Source of the DNA: Capra hircus
Taxonomy: Eukaryota; Chordata; Mammalia; Artiodactyla; Bovidae
Reading direction: 5' to 3'
Length of the DNA stretch: 64,000 nucleotides
NCBI RefSeq assembly: GCF_001704415.2
Contig: NC_030814.1
Coordinates: 68,875,121-68,939,120, forward strand
In this document: in pieces, positions 1 through 11,509 of the stretch
Layout: each line of letters starts with the position of its first letter
How positions within the stretch are numbered: the stretch's first letter is position 1
Notes under the pieces: generated by a model
Databases searched by the model: none
The model's input: the letters and a program-made list of their open reading frames with translations, nothing else
What the model was told of the DNA's origin: nothing
Program-made: the position numbers and the translations under genes

Positions 1-1818
1 TTTCACTCTCCTCTTTCACTTTGATCAATAGGCTCTTTAGTTCTTCAATTTCTGCCATAAAGGTGGTGTCATCTGCATATCTGAGGTTATTGATATTTCT
101 CCCGGCAATCTTGATTCCAGCTTGTGCTTCATCCAATCCAACGTTTCTCATTATGTATTCTGCATATAAGTTAAATAATCAGAGTGACAATATACAGCCT
201 TGATGTACTCCTTTTCCTGTTTGGAACCACTCTGTTGTTCCTTGTGCAGTTCTAACTGTTGCTTCCTGACCTGCATACAGATTTCTCAATGGGAAGGTCA
301 GGTGGTCTGGTATTCTCATCTCTCTCAGAATTTTTCCAGTTTATTGTGATCCAAACAGTCAATAAAGTAGAAATAGATGCTTTTCTAGAACTCTCTTGCT
401 TTTTCCATGATCCAGTGGATATTGGCAATTTGATCTCTGGTTCCTCTGTCTTTTCTAACTCCAGCTTGAACATCTGGATATTCATGGTTCATGTATTGCT
501 GAAGCCTGGCTTGGAGAATTTTGAGCATTACTTTACTAGCGTGTGAGATGAGTACAATTATGCAGTCGTTGAGCATTCTTTGGCATTGCCTTTCTTTGTA
601 ATTGGAATGAAAACTGACCTTTTCCAGTCCTGTTGCCACTGCTGTTTTCTAAATTTGCTGGCATATTGAGTGCAGCACTTTCACAGTATCATCTTTCAGG
701 ATTTGAAATAACTCCACTGGAATTCTATCACCTCCACTAGCTTTGTTCATAGTGATGCTTTCTAAGGCCCATTTGACTTCACATTCCAGGATGTCTGGCT
801 CTAGGTGAGTGATTATAGCATTGTGATTATCTGGGTCATGAAGATCTTTTTTGTACAGTTCTTCTGTGTATTCTTGCCACTTCTTCTTAATATCTTCTGC
901 TTCTGTGAGGTCCATACCATTTCTGTCCTTTATTGAGCCCATCTTTGCATGAAATGTTCCCTTTGTGTCTCTAATTTTCTTGAAGAGATCTCTAGTCTTT
1001 CCCATTCTAATGTTTTCCTCTATTTCTTTGCATTGATCACTGAGGAAGTTTTTCTTAACCCTTTTTGATATTCTTTGCTTTTCACTTCTCTTCTTTTCGC
1101 AGCTATTTGTATGGCCTCATTAGATGGCCATTTTGCTTTTTTTTTGCATTTATTTTCCATGGGGATGGTCTTGATCCCTGTCTCCTGTACAATGTCCTGA
1201 ACCTCCGTCCATAGTTCATCAGATACTGTGTTTATCAGATCTAATCCCTTAAATCTATTTGTCACTTCCAATGTATAATCATAAGGGGTTTTTATTTAGG
1301 TCATACCTGACTGGTCTAGTGATTTTCCCTACTGTCTTCAATTTAAGTCTGAATTTGGCAATAAGGAGTTCATGATCTGAGCCACAGTCAGCTCCCAGTC
1401 TTGTTTTTCCTGACTGTATAGAGCTTATCCATTTTGGCTGCAAAGAACATAATCAATCTGATTTTGGTGTTGGGCATCTGCTGATGTCCATGTGTAGAGT
1501 CTTCTCTTGTGTTGCTGAAAAAGGGTGTTTGCTATGGCCAGTGTGTTTTCTTGGCAAAACTCTATTAGCTTTTGCCCTGCTTCATTCTGTATTCCAAGGC
1601 CAAATTTGCCTGTTACTCCAGGTATTTCTTGACTTCCTACTTTTGCATTCCAGTCCCCTATAATGAAAAGGACATATTTTTCAGGTGTTAGTTCTAAAAG
1701 GTCTTGTAGGTCTTCATAAAACCATTCAACTACAGCTTCTTCAGCATTACTGGTCAGGGCATAGACTTGGATTACCATGATATTGAATGGTTTGCATTGG
1801 AAATGAAAGAGATCATTG
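1..1818 (-). mobile_element. BovB LINE, internal part (endonuclease to reverse transcriptase), cut by window edge
   Basis: Minus-strand BovB (RTE clade) coding DNA. Reading the minus strand from 1818 down: an APE-type endonuclease stretch at 1778-1425 with the motifs GDWNAKVG and QIDYVL, the linker at 1271-649, then reverse transcriptase with the YADDT catalytic box near position 75. The reading frame is broken several times by stops and shifts, so it is dead. The 3' end lies before position 1; the 5' end is truncated inside the endonuclease near 1818. Confidence 0.93.
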
Positions 1819-2104
1819 CATGGGCTTATCCTCAGCTAAACTGTGTTGTGAAGTATAGTTGAAAATAACTATGATACTCTATATAATAAAATACATGATG
1901 AATTTTATATGAATTAAAGCTATATTTCAGATATGAGAAGGTCTATTTGGCCATTACTGAAATAAGATATATATATATAGAAAAAAGCAAGAAAGTTGAT
2001 GATAAACAAAATTCATTAACCAAGTGAAGAAAGATTCTTTGCATCTGCTCTGTATAGAGGAAATATCGTATCCAAGAATAGAATGCTTTAAAACAGTATA
2101 CTCT
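1819..2104. other. AT-rich spacer
   Basis: Unique-looking AT-rich DNA with a short TA run near 1968-1978. I see no gene or repeat here. Confidence 0.5.
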
Positions 2105-2306
2105 GTTGTACAGCCATGTCTGACTGTTTGTGACGTCATGTGCTGTAGCCTGCCAGGCTCTTCTGTCCATGGGGATTCTCCAGGCAAGAACACTGGAGTG
2201 GGTTTCCTATTCCTCCTCCAGGGGATCTTCCCAAACCATGGATTGAACTAGGTCTCCTGCATTGCAGGCATTTTCTTTACCATTTAAGCCACCAAGATAC
2301 CCCCTT
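2105..2306 (-). mobile_element. Bov-tA SINE
   Basis: The minus strand reads a tRNA-derived head at the right end (rc of 'taagccaccaagatac') followed by the Bov-tA body ('ggcaagaacactggagtggg' region on the plus strand near 2183). It is diverged and not a functional tRNA. Confidence 0.85.
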
Positions 2307-3461
2307 AAAATAGTATAAGTAACATGAAATATAATCCCTAGGAGTAGAGATGCTTTCATGCAAGCACATTGTATAATCACATATAAACTGATTATATTGT
2401 ATTAATGCTTTTTGGCAGTGTTGACTGCTCTTTGGATTGAAATCAGGTTTTTAGGTAATCATTTTAGGAAATGAGTGATGTAAGAGTTGATTAAGAAACA
2501 GAAAATTTAAAAGGAGTTTAAGGTCAAATGAGTGACTGCGCTGTTTAAAATACTGTTCAGCAAATATCGTAGAGTATGAAATGAACAACAGAAAGTAGTT
2601 TTGGACCTAAATGATAAATGCACTTTCTGAAAGGGAGGTGAGATGAGGGATTTGGAAGAGATAGGGCTTAATCTTATTGCAACATGCTTTGAATGTTCTC
2701 AAGTGATACTTGAAGAACAAACCTAACACTTAAGGACTGCAAATCTAAATAAAGGTTGTGGAGGATGGTCTTTTTTTTTTTCTACTTACTATAATTGTAT
2801 ACATATATACCTGTATGAAGAGTGATTATAAGACATTCATTACAAAATGGAATATATAATTAAGGTTAAAAAATAATGCCTAATGTTACCCATCTATGGA
2901 CATATATGGATCATTTATATTTACAAATTCTGTTACATATATATGTATATATATATATATACAATTTGAATGATAATCCCTAGAAATAATCCAGGTAACT
3001 AACATTATATTTAGTTATAGTTATCCAATTTTTTATTTTTAGACATAAACTATGTATTATGCTTATGCTTTTAACTTTTGTATTTTGTTTTTTATTTCTT
3101 GTATATTTCATTAAATTCTTAGTAAAAACATAACAACATCTGAATAACCAAATACAGTGGTTTTGTGAGAATCAAATGCATTGTAGTATATAGAAACAAC
3201 TTGAAAGTTATATAATCATGCAATTGTAGCATATGACAAGTGAGAAGAATATAAATGATCATGGCAAAGATATTAAGAAACATTCTAAAATTTATAGCTA
3301 CAGTTCAGGGATATTATATATTTTAATTAACTGATGTTATGTTTTTCTCAAATGTAGCCTGTAATATCCTATGTTTTATTGTATGTGCTCTACATAAAAG
3401 ATAGTTTCAGATAGTTAAATATTTCAGGGTTACATTTCTTATAAGTAGATGAACTAAAACT
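2307..3461. other. Intergenic, no gene seen
   Basis: AT-rich unique DNA. It holds a T run near 2771-2781 and a TA microsatellite at about 2935-2962. No convincing coding sequence on either strand. Confidence 0.5.
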
Positions 3462-3989
3462 TTCAGTTCAGTTCAGTCACTCAATCGTGTCCAACTTTTT
3501 GAGAACCCATGAATTGCAGCACACCAGGCCTCCCTGTCCATCACCAACTCCTGGAGTTCACTCAGACTCACGTCCATCGAGTCAGTGATGCCATCCAGCC
3601 ATCTCATCCTCGGTCGTCCCCTTCTCCTCCTGCCCCCAACCCCTCCCAGCATCAGAGTCTTTTCCAATGAGTCACCTCTTCGCATGAGGTGGCCAAAGTA
3701 CTGGAGTTTCAGCTTTAGCATCATTCCGTCCAAAGAAATCCAAGGGCTGATCTCCTTCAGAAAGGACTGGTTAGATCTCCTTGCAGTCCAAGGGACTCTC
3801 AAGAGTCTTCTCCAACACCACAGTTCAAAAGCATCAATTCTTCGGTGCTCAGCCTTCTGCATGGTCCAACTTTCATATTCATACATGACCACAGGAAAAA
3901 CCATAGCCTTGACTAGGCGGACCTTAGTCAGCACAGTAATGTCTCTACTTTTGAATATGCTATCTAGGTTGGTCACAACTTTTCTTCAT
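3462..3989 (-). mobile_element. BovB LINE 3' end, 5'-truncated
   Basis: Starts on the plus strand with the inverted BovB tail ('ttcagttcagttcagtcac') and runs through the C-terminal BovB coding region to near 3989, where it is truncated. Much of it still reads as one minus-strand frame (3976-3473) that contains the BovB segment CWRRLLRVPWTARRSNQS. Confidence 0.93.
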
Positions 3990-4375
3990 TGTTAACCTAA
4001 GCTCTCTCTGGTGTGCTTGCACAATAAAGCAGAATGAACACATTCTTACTGCAAAACAAAATTTAGAGAACATATTCTTATAATTAGTTTCTGTCTTTGA
4101 AAATATTTGTTAATTAGTTATTTACCTAATAATTTTTATTCAGCATTGTAAAATTTCACTAAATAATAAGTAGAAACATACAAACATATAAGGACAAAAT
4201 TTTATGTATGCATTCTAGATCTCTTTATATGGTAAAAATATTATTTTCAAACTGTATGATTTCAAAAATTGAAAATATGTTTTACTTGAATATTAAATAC
4301 TACCATTCAAATTCCTAAGTCAGTTAACAAATATAAGTTGTAATGTACTCTTTTTCTCTTTTTAGTAGAGCCTAC
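3990..4375. other. AT-rich spacer
   Basis: Unique AT-rich DNA between two oppositely oriented BovB 3' ends. Nothing recognisable. Confidence 0.5.
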
Positions 4376-4764
4376 TGAAGAATTGATGTTTTTGAACTGT
4401 GGTATTGGAGAAGACTCTTGAGAGTCCCTTGGACTGCAAGGAGATCCAACCAGTCCTTTCTGAAGTAGATCAGCCCTTGGATTTCTTTGGAAGGAATGAT
4501 GCTAAAGCTGAAGCTCCAGTACTCTGGCCGCCTCATGCAAAGAGTTGACTCATTGGAAAAGACTCTGATGCTGGGAGGGATTGGGGGCAGGAGGAGAAGG
4601 GGATGACAGAGAATGAGATGGCTGGATGGCATCACTGACTCGATGGACGTGAGTCTGAGTGAACTCCAGGAGTTGGTGATGGACAGGGAGGCCTGGCGTG
4701 CTGCGATTCATGGGGTCACAAAGAGTCAGATACGACTGAGCGACTGAACTGAACTGAACTGAAC
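4376..4764 (+). mobile_element. BovB LINE 3' end
   Basis: Plus-strand BovB starting at the 'gaagaattgatg' point of the C-terminal coding region and ending with the typical 'ctgaactgaactgaac' tail. With 3462-3989 it forms an inverted pair, tails pointing outward, separated by about 390 bp. Confidence 0.92.
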
Positions 4765-4846
4765 AAACGCTTGAAGGAATGTAAAATCTCATTGAAGTCT
4801 CCATGTAAGAAAACTGCATAGAAATACGCTTATCTAGACTCCAAAT

Positions 4847-5045
4847 TGCTTCCCTTGTAGCTCAGTTGGTAAAGAATCAGCCTGCAATGCAGGAGAACCA
4901 GGTTCAATCCCTGAGTTAGGAAGATCCCTTGGAGTAGGAATGACAGCCTGCCCAGTATTCTTGCCTGGAGAAACCCATGGACAGAGGAGCCTTGCAGCCT
5001 ACAGTCTATGGGGTAGCAAGAGTCGGACATAACTTAGTGACTAAA
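4847..5045 (+). mobile_element. Bov-tA SINE
   Basis: Head 'cttgtagctcagttggtaaa' is the decayed tRNA-Glu-like part, with the body and 'gtcggacataacttagtgac' following. Tail continues into short 'actactacta' triplets to about 5057. Confidence 0.9.
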
Positions 5046-5057
5046 TTACTACTACTA

Positions 5058-5442
5058 GATTCCAAAGGACACTCTTTCCAGTAATTTATTTCTGATCCTG
5101 TGAAAGCCATTTTACAATGCTACAGTTTCTCAGTAACTGATGGTAATCAAATTAATTCTTTTTTTTTTCAAATTAATTCTTATTATAACCATTTAGACTG
5201 ATGTATGATCAGTCAATTTTTAGGAACTACAGTTGTCTTCCTGCAGCTAATGCATACAAATACCTCCCTATAAAATCAACCTGGTAATTTGGTTTACTGG
5301 TTTTCCAGCTCTAAATGTGATAAGTAAGGAACGTCATTTTGGGGAAAGGCCAGCATCTAAGTTTATTTTAGAAATCTTGAGAACAGAGGGAGAAATCCAA
5401 ATTCCTGTGAAACCTGATAGAGAATGTCTTTGTGTTTTAAAG
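5058..5442. other. Intergenic, no gene seen
   Basis: Contains a T9 run near 5160 flanked by a small duplication of 'caaattaattctt'. The 70-codon open frame at 5317 runs into the neighbouring DNA transposon and looks like chance. Confidence 0.45.
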
Positions 5443-5630
5443 CAATGGTCCCCAACATTTTTGACATCAGGCACTAGTTTCAAGGAAGACAATTTTTCCA
5501 TGGACCAGGACCTGATGGTTTTGGAATGATTCAAGTGCATTACATTTATTTTGCACTCTCTTTCTAATCTAATGCTGCTGCTTATCTGACAGGAGATACT
5601 GATCTGCAGCCCAGAGGTTGGGGACCCTAG
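5443..5630. mobile_element. hAT-type non-autonomous DNA transposon
   Basis: Terminal inverted repeats are visible: left 'caatggtccccaac', right 'gttggggaccctag'. The next bases ('caggcactagtttcaaggaa') match the interior of a mammalian hAT-derived MER family that I know by sequence but cannot name with certainty. Flanking 8-mers 'ttttaaag' and 'ctttcaag' agree at 6 of 8 bases, as expected for an old 8-bp hAT target duplication. Confidence 0.7.
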
Positions 5631-6078
5631 CTTTCAAGAGTTTTTAAAGTCTAATCTGAAATGTCTTATAACATATCCAATAAAAGTAATTAAAGAGGCT
5701 TGTTAGATAAGTCCACGTTCTGATGCACTTCTGTAAAAAAGCACATCAGCTTTATGCTGAAATTAAGAATGATATTTCACTGAGAAGTTTTGATCAAGAG
5801 CGAGAAGAGTGTAGGCTTTGGTGGAAAATTCTCTATTATATAGACTCTAGAGGACTCTCTTCCATATTTTCCAATTTGATCACTATTTCACTGTACAGTT
5901 TGGATAACTCACTTTGTATCTTTGTGATTGAGACTACTTATTTTTTTAATAATAAAAATATAGTTTTAAAAACTGTATGCTTTATAAACTGCATGAATCA
6001 CTAAAAAAGCATTTTTTTCAGTATTTCATTTCCAATTCTAAATATAAACATAGGGGGAAAATGGTTTGCAACAGAATT
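5631..6078. other. Intergenic, no gene seen
   Basis: AT-rich. An open frame of 93 codons at 5723-6004 has no recognisable domain or codon signature. Confidence 0.45.
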
Positions 6079-6206
6079 GATGTATATGAGTTTGCGTGAA
6101 CTCCAGGAGTTGGTGATGGACTGGGAGGCCTGGCGTGCTGCAATCCATGGGGTTGCAAAGAGTCGGACACGACTGAGCGACTGAACTGAACTGAACTAAC
6201 TAAACT
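6079..6206 (+). mobile_element. BovB LINE 3' tail, very short
   Basis: Only the last about 125 bp of BovB ('ggagttggtgatgga' through 'cgactgagcgactgaactga'). Confidence 0.88.
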
Positions 6207-6689
6207 TTAAGAAATGGTCCTATCTAATTCACTTTGAAACTTGTGCATCATTTGAATGGTTTTACTTGCTACACAGAATATGTATATCTATTATTTGAAT
6301 TACAGTGACAATAATATGAATTTCCATTTGCAAATGAAATCTCTAGGCTCCTAGGTAAAGAGTATTTTATATTGGAAGCAAAATATAAATTATATTTCAT
6401 TTATAAGCTTTAATGTATAAGGTTGTTCTGGGATCACGTGAAAATACCTTAAAGCTGGTATGTATGAGAAAAGAAAATATATATGAACATGAGTAAGACT
6501 TTGTGTTTCAAAACAGTTATCACATATATTCTTGACCTTCTACCATATATATAGAATTTCTATTTCAATGACAGCAATTTCTTTTTTCTTTCAATTTTTT
6601 GTGTTTGTCAATAAAAAGCAACTCATCCTTATTTCAGATATATCATCTCAAAATATATGAAATTTGAGGGACAAAATAGATAAGGATGT
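6207..6689. other. Intergenic, no gene seen
   Basis: AT-rich unique DNA. Confidence 0.45.
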
Positions 6690-7073
6690 ACTTCAGTTCA
6701 GTTGTTCAATCATATCCAACTCTTTGCGACCCCACGGACTGGATGTACTTATTTTGATAAATAGATAAATGGATAGATAGATAGATAGATTGAAGTAAAA
6801 AATAGCAACCCACTCCAGTGTTCTTGTCTGGAAAATTTCATGGACTGAGAATTCTGGCAGTCTACAGCACATGAGGCCACAAAGAGTCGAACATGACTGA
6901 GCGATGGATAGATGGGATTCTCCAGGCAAGAATACTGGAGTGGGTTACCATTTCCTTCTCCAGGGGATCTTCCCGACTCAGGGATCAAACCCAGGTTTCC
7001 CACACTAGAGGCAGACACTTTAACCTCTGAGCCACGAGGGAAGCCCAGATAGATACATAGATAGATAGAAAGA
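6690..7073. mobile_element. Rearranged SINE cluster with GATA microsatellites
   Basis: Three SINE pieces in changing orientation: a short BovB/Bov-tA tail fragment (6690-6742, minus), a Bov-tA 3' part (about 6803-6905, plus), and a Bov-tA head part (about 6911-7046, minus, ending with inverted 'gggaagccc'). GATA/AGAT repeats lie at about 6757-6791 and 7048-7073. The middle and last pieces share the 'gagtgggtt'/'aacccactc' block, so they can pair as a hairpin. Confidence 0.75.
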
Positions 7074-7111
7074 AAGAGAGATGGATCTGGGACTCCAGCC
7101 TTGCCAAATAT

Positions 7112-7810
7112 ATATTTAAAAAATCCGGCTAAAATTCAATATTCAAAAAAACAAAGGTCATGGCATCCAGTCTTAGCCCTTCATGGCAAATAGATGGGGA
7201 AAATATGGAAACAGTATTAGACTTCATTTTCTTAGGCTCCAAGATCAGTAAGGATGGTGACTGCAGCCATAAAATTAAGACACTTGCTCCTTAGAAGAAT
7301 AGTTATGACAAACCTAGACAGTGTATTAAAAAGCAGAGACATCACTTTGCCAACAAAGGTCCATATAGTCAAAGCTATGGTTTTTCCAGCAGTCATGTAT
7401 GGATGTTAGAGTTGGACTATAAAGAAAGCTAAGTGCCGAAGAACTGATGCTTCTGAGCTGTGTTTTTGGAGAAGTCTCTTGAGAGTCCCTTGGACTGCAA
7501 GGAGATCTATTGAGTCAATCCTAAAGGAAGTCAGTCCTGAATATTCGTTGGAAGAATTGATGCTGAAACCGAAACTCCAATACTTTGGCCACCTGATTCA
7601 AAGAACTGACTCATTTGAAAAGACCCTGATGCTGGGAAAGATTGAAGGCAGGAAGAGAAGGGGACAACAGAGGAAGAGATGGTTGGATGGCATCACCAAC
7701 TCAAGTTTGAGCAAGCTCTGGGAGTTGGTGATGGACAGGGAAGCCTGGCATGCTGCAGTCCATGGGGTCACAAAGAGTCAAACACGACTGAGTGACTGAA
7801 CTGAACTGAC
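7112..7810 (+). mobile_element. BovB LINE, 3' third
   Basis: Begins just after the reverse transcriptase core ('ggctaaaattcaatattc' is the decayed start) and ends with the CTGAA tail. The last 106 codons (7479-7799) remain open. Confidence 0.93.
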
Positions 7811-7871
7811 TGCATTATTGGACCTTGGGTTTCAAACAGTCATTTTTTTCCCCATGAGTAATCAGTATTAG

Positions 7872-8166
7872 TTTTCTGGGGGGACTGTGCTGGGTCTTTG
7901 TTGCTGAGCAGGCTTTCTCTAGTTGCACAGAGCAGGGACTACTCTCTAGCTGTGGCTGTGGTCTTTTCATTGTAGTGGCTTCTCTTGCGACATGGAGCTT
8001 GGGCTCTAAGGTGTTTGGGCCTCAATATTTGTGACATGTAGGTCAGTAGTTGTGGTGAACAGGCTTGGTTGCTCCTCAGCATGTGGGGTACTCCCAGACC
8101 AATGATCGCACACAGGTCTCCCTCACCAGCAGGTGGATTCTTAACCACTGAGTCACCAGGGGAGCC
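7872..8166 (-). mobile_element. CHR-type SINE (cetartiodactyl tRNA SINE)
   Basis: The minus strand starts with a tRNA-like head (rc of 'ccactgagtcaccagggg'), then the 'cacaactactgac' and 'caactagagaaagcctgct' blocks characteristic of CHR SINEs. Older and more diverged than the Bov-tA copies. It truncates the retroviral remnant to its right. Confidence 0.8.
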
Positions 8167-8169
8167 CCA

Positions 8170-9600
8170 GAAATTAGGTTTTAATGAGATCTGAACTAAA
8201 GTAGCTCCTCCAGGGATATCAGTTTTCCAGAGAATAGGACTCATTTGAGAAACAATATGGGTTATAATGGAAATCTCCTCTGGCTTAGGACTGAGAATGG
8301 TCCCTGTGGTCCAGAATGATGTTTTTCTTGGTGGATGCCTTCTTCACAAGGGTATCCAAATCAAGGTATTGTCTGGAGTTTAGTAAGAAAAGCCCTTCTG
8401 AAACAAGTCAATGGGACATTCAGGTGTGAGCAGGAACTGAATGAATAGATAAAATTCTCTAGCAAGCAGCTGAGAGTGTGAATGAAAAGCTTGGTTTTGG
8501 GCCATCCATTAACCCCCATTATCATATATGATTGGGAGAACAATGGTCCAGGGAAATCAGTCAGCACACGGTAGGTAACCTATGTATCTAATGAGAAAAA
8601 ATTTTACTCCCTGCCACATCAAGGATTACCCAAGTATCCTCTAGTGAAATGATGGTTGTTTTGGGGGAGCCCATGGATGGTGCCAGGCCCCATCAGTCTT
8701 TGATCTTCATCAGTTTGGGAGCCCTGAATCCTCTTTGGGACTGAGGGCAGTCCTGATTCCAATGGTCTTTGTGGTGCCCTGAGGACAAAATAACAAGATG
8801 AGCATGAAGGGTCTCAGAATGTAGGAAGAGAGAAAAGCAGACTCTTATTGTCCCTCCTGACATGCTATAACCATTTTGGAATTTTTTAGCACTCCTGAGT
8901 AGCATAGTCTATCCCCCTCCAACCCCATATAAAGAAAGGTATTTGTCCTACTCTTCTCCTACTTCATATAGGGAATATATATGTAACTCATCCAATGAGC
9001 AAATGACTCACAAGACCCCTTACCCCATTCCTTTGTTCTGTGACTATAAAAGCAGATCAAAGACTCACATTCAGGGTTGGCTCTCCCTGATTGTTAGGAA
9101 GCTGACCTGCTTTACTGGAAGTGATTCCCCTCCTGCCCTTCACACAAATCCTGCTCTAATAAACTTTATTCTCCTTTCATTTTGCCTCATGTCTGGAAAT
9201 TCTTTTCCAACCAATGCAGAGACTGTGACAGCCCTCTTATTTACATATCAAGAGGGATAGAGTCCTGGTGGATTTTTCTCATACAGAGGGCATTCAGTGG
9301 CCCTCCTTGTTGCATTTAAAACAAATCCCCTCTCAATTGGGTGGTGCCTCTGATCCATATTTTCTAGATCTGCCCCTGCATAAGTTTTACAAGGGAGGGT
9401 AACCCTGAGGTGGTACCAGGGCTAGGGCTATCTATCATAACTGTGCTTCTAGTCGTTGTCCTTGAATTTTAAAAATATAAGAAGAGAATGTGCTTCCAGG
9501 AAGTTAAGTGAGTGGACCTCCTTATTTCCTTTCACAGAAATAAGTCCTGACAGCAACTTGACAGGTAGTTTAATTGACTGGATCCATGATAGCCCTTGAT
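8170..9600 (-). mobile_element. Endogenous retrovirus remnant, gag nucleocapsid to pro and start of pol, class I type
   Basis: Minus-strand retroviral coding DNA with many stops and shifts. In 5'->3' order: a CX2CX4H zinc-knuckle start CFKCNKEGH at 9323-9297 followed directly by a stop; a second knuckle-like stretch HHKDHWNQDCP near 8775-8740; a protease-like segment at 8567-8361 containing MGVNGWPKTKLF and RRAFLTKLQTIP; and weak similarity to the start of reverse transcriptase near 8244-8170. The order and motifs fit a gammaretrovirus-like (class I) element. The two knuckle stretches are separated by an LTR inserted in the opposite direction. No frame is usable. The left end is cut by the CHR SINE; the right end is uncertain. 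Confidence 0.7.
8800..9255 (+). mobile_element. Solo LTR, plus orientation, inside the retroviral gag remnant
   Basis: TATA-like 'tataaaag' at 9045 and poly(A) signal AATAAA at 9158-9163 in plus orientation, with a short pyrimidine-rich stretch after it, give the usual U3-R-U5 layout. It lies between two minus-strand nucleocapsid segments, so I read it as a separate later insertion. Exact ends and the short target duplication could not be fixed by eye. Confidence 0.6.
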
Positions 9601-11015
9601 TCTGGGGTAGGGAATTTGAAAAAAAAAAAAAAAGTGTTTACTTAAGCAGAAAAAAAAAGGGGGGCAGTAGGGTATTGCAGCCAACCAGCCATAAGAAAAG
9701 GTCTTTTCGGCAAACAAAACGGTGATGTCTCCATCTCTATTTGGTGAGCCTGGGATACCACTTGGATTAGTCAAGAAGAAAAACAGCCAGTGGGAATTAA
9801 AGTGATCTGCATCCAATGCCTCCATCCTTAAGAGAGAGAGGGAGGAGGAGGAGACCTAGACTCTGAGTCAACTAAGCAGATTATCTTTTAGCGCTCTCTG
9901 AGAAAGAAAAAAGAGAAACAAATAGAGTTGAAGGATAAGACTGGAACACAAGGCAACACAGTGATAATAATAGAATACAAAAGTCACCTTCAGAATTGGC
10001 CTTTGTGATTTTTAGCTTAGCATTGTTGGATCAGGCAAACAACAGGGTTAAAACCATCCTGTTGTGTTGTATTAGTTGCTCAGTTATGTCTGACTCCTTA
10101 TGACCCCATGGACTGTAGCCCACCAGGCTCAGGTTAATAGGAGTTTGATCTGAAGGGAGCCAAACGAGGCTTACCTTTTCACAGAAGTAAAACCAAGACA
10201 CCATCCGACCTGCTTGCAAAGCTGACAGGGAGGCTCAAGGATGAATGCACAGTCTAAGAAGTCAGAAGGGAACTAGAAAAGGAGGATATAAGAGAAATTC
10301 AGCCTGAAAATCTCCAGGAAAAGACAAGAAGTTATACAGCCATGACGCTTCGAAGACTAGAGATTTGAAAGCTTTTAAGAAAGGTGCTCGATCATGACCT
10401 CTGCACAGGGGTTAAATAAAGCATATGACCCTCTCAAGGGAATTGCACATCTGTGACCACTGTTCAGAACTGCAATGAGGTTGTGAACCCCAAGAGGCAC
10501 CAGGGGAAGCCCAGGTCACAGATCTTATTGGGTACTCCTATAGTTCCCTTTTTGGGGCTCCCTGATGTGGTTCCAGTATCCTAGAACAAGGCTGAGACTA
10601 AGAACAAGTAGGGTCTGGAAATCAGGCTTGAGGAGCCACAGACAGAAAACTCATACAATCAGGTTGCTTATTACCTGCTTCACAGTCTTAATTTGGCAGT
10701 CTGAGTGATCATCTCAGTAGATCTTCTGGAGTCCAAAGAGATAGAGCAGTAGATCGAGGCAAGAAAGGCTTGGGGCTTGACATGCTCTTTCATAACTGGA
10801 GAGCTGGATTCCGCCAGATCCCCTAAGGGGCTACATGAATCTACACTGTTCAGGATGAGTCACAGCCCAATAGGCAAATCCAAATTATGCTCTTTGAGGT
10901 CCCTCTGTGTTAACCAGAAAGTGTTACAGGAGAAGGGTGAGCAAGATAATGATCATTTCCCAGGTCTTGGGCAAGTTCCTGGAATGGGCCACCAAGTGAA
11001 AATCTTTACACAGGA
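9601..11015. other. Unassigned moderately GC-rich block, possibly the 5' part of the retroviral remnant
   Basis: Less AT-rich than the surroundings. It lies upstream (minus strand) of the gag remnant, where leader, matrix and a 5' LTR would be expected, but I could not recognise a clear LTR, primer binding site or matrix motif. A 97-codon minus frame (9825-9532) may be decayed gag. Homopolymer A runs occur at 9619-9633 and near 9650. Confidence 0.35.
10066..10131 (-). mobile_element. Bov-tA SINE fragment
   Basis: About 65 bp of inverted SINE 3' region ('ccccatggactgtagcccac'). Confidence 0.75.
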
Positions 11016-11021
11016 AAGAAA

Positions 11022-11206
11022 TCAAGACCCAGAGAGATGGTATGGGGAGGGAGGAGGAGGGGGGTTCAGGATGCGGAACACATGTATACTTGTGGATACA
11101 TGTTGATGTATGGCAAAACCAATACAATACTGTAAAGTAATTAACCTCCAATTAAAATGAATACATTTATTTTAAAAATAAAATAAAATTAAAATTAAAA
11201 AAAAAA
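11022..11206 (+). mobile_element. Ruminant L1 3' end
   Basis: Starts at 'gagagatggtatgggg', includes the G-rich stretch near 11046-11066 and 'gatgtatggcaaaaccaata', and ends in an A-rich tail. Typical 5'-truncated L1-BT-type insertion. Confidence 0.9.
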
Positions 11207-11509
11207 GAGTGAGCCAACTTAAAGTGGGATAATTTGTATTTAGAAAGATATACCTAGGCAGAATGTGGACAGTTTCAGAAAGTGAGAGCAGCCCTAGGAT
11301 ATGGTTAGTTTTTAATGGGTTGGGGAATTTTGTACACTAACAAGTAAGAGGATTTTTTCAACTATTTGGGGAAAGGGGTAAGGGATGTCTAGGAACTGGG
11401 CCACTGCACACAGTTTGACCATTTATGGTCAGCCTTGGAATTGTCATGGTGCCTGAGGATGGTCAGTTAGATTGTTAATGTATGACAGCGAGCATATACT
11501 GAAGGTCAG
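11207..11509 (+). mobile_element. LTR-like DNA, left part, interrupted by BovB composite
   Basis: The DNA on both sides of the BovB composite reads as one LTR-like sequence split at 'ctgaaggtcag'. This left part has no diagnostic box by itself; the assignment comes from its continuation at 16004. The family name is from memory of related mammalian ERV LTRs and is not certain. Confidence 0.4.
11499..11509. repeat. Target site duplication, left copy, of the BovB composite
   Basis: 'ctgaaggtcag' here equals 16004-16014 exactly (11 of 11). Confidence 0.75.

Noticed and set aside
3585..3995. Repeated open frame beginning MMPSSHLILxxPLLLLPP, seen at 3585, 4635, 11638, 15872, 23334 and in part at 25975, 57605 and 63949
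   Set aside because: It is the antisense of the BovB C-terminal coding region. Its recurrence reflects the repeat, not a gene family.
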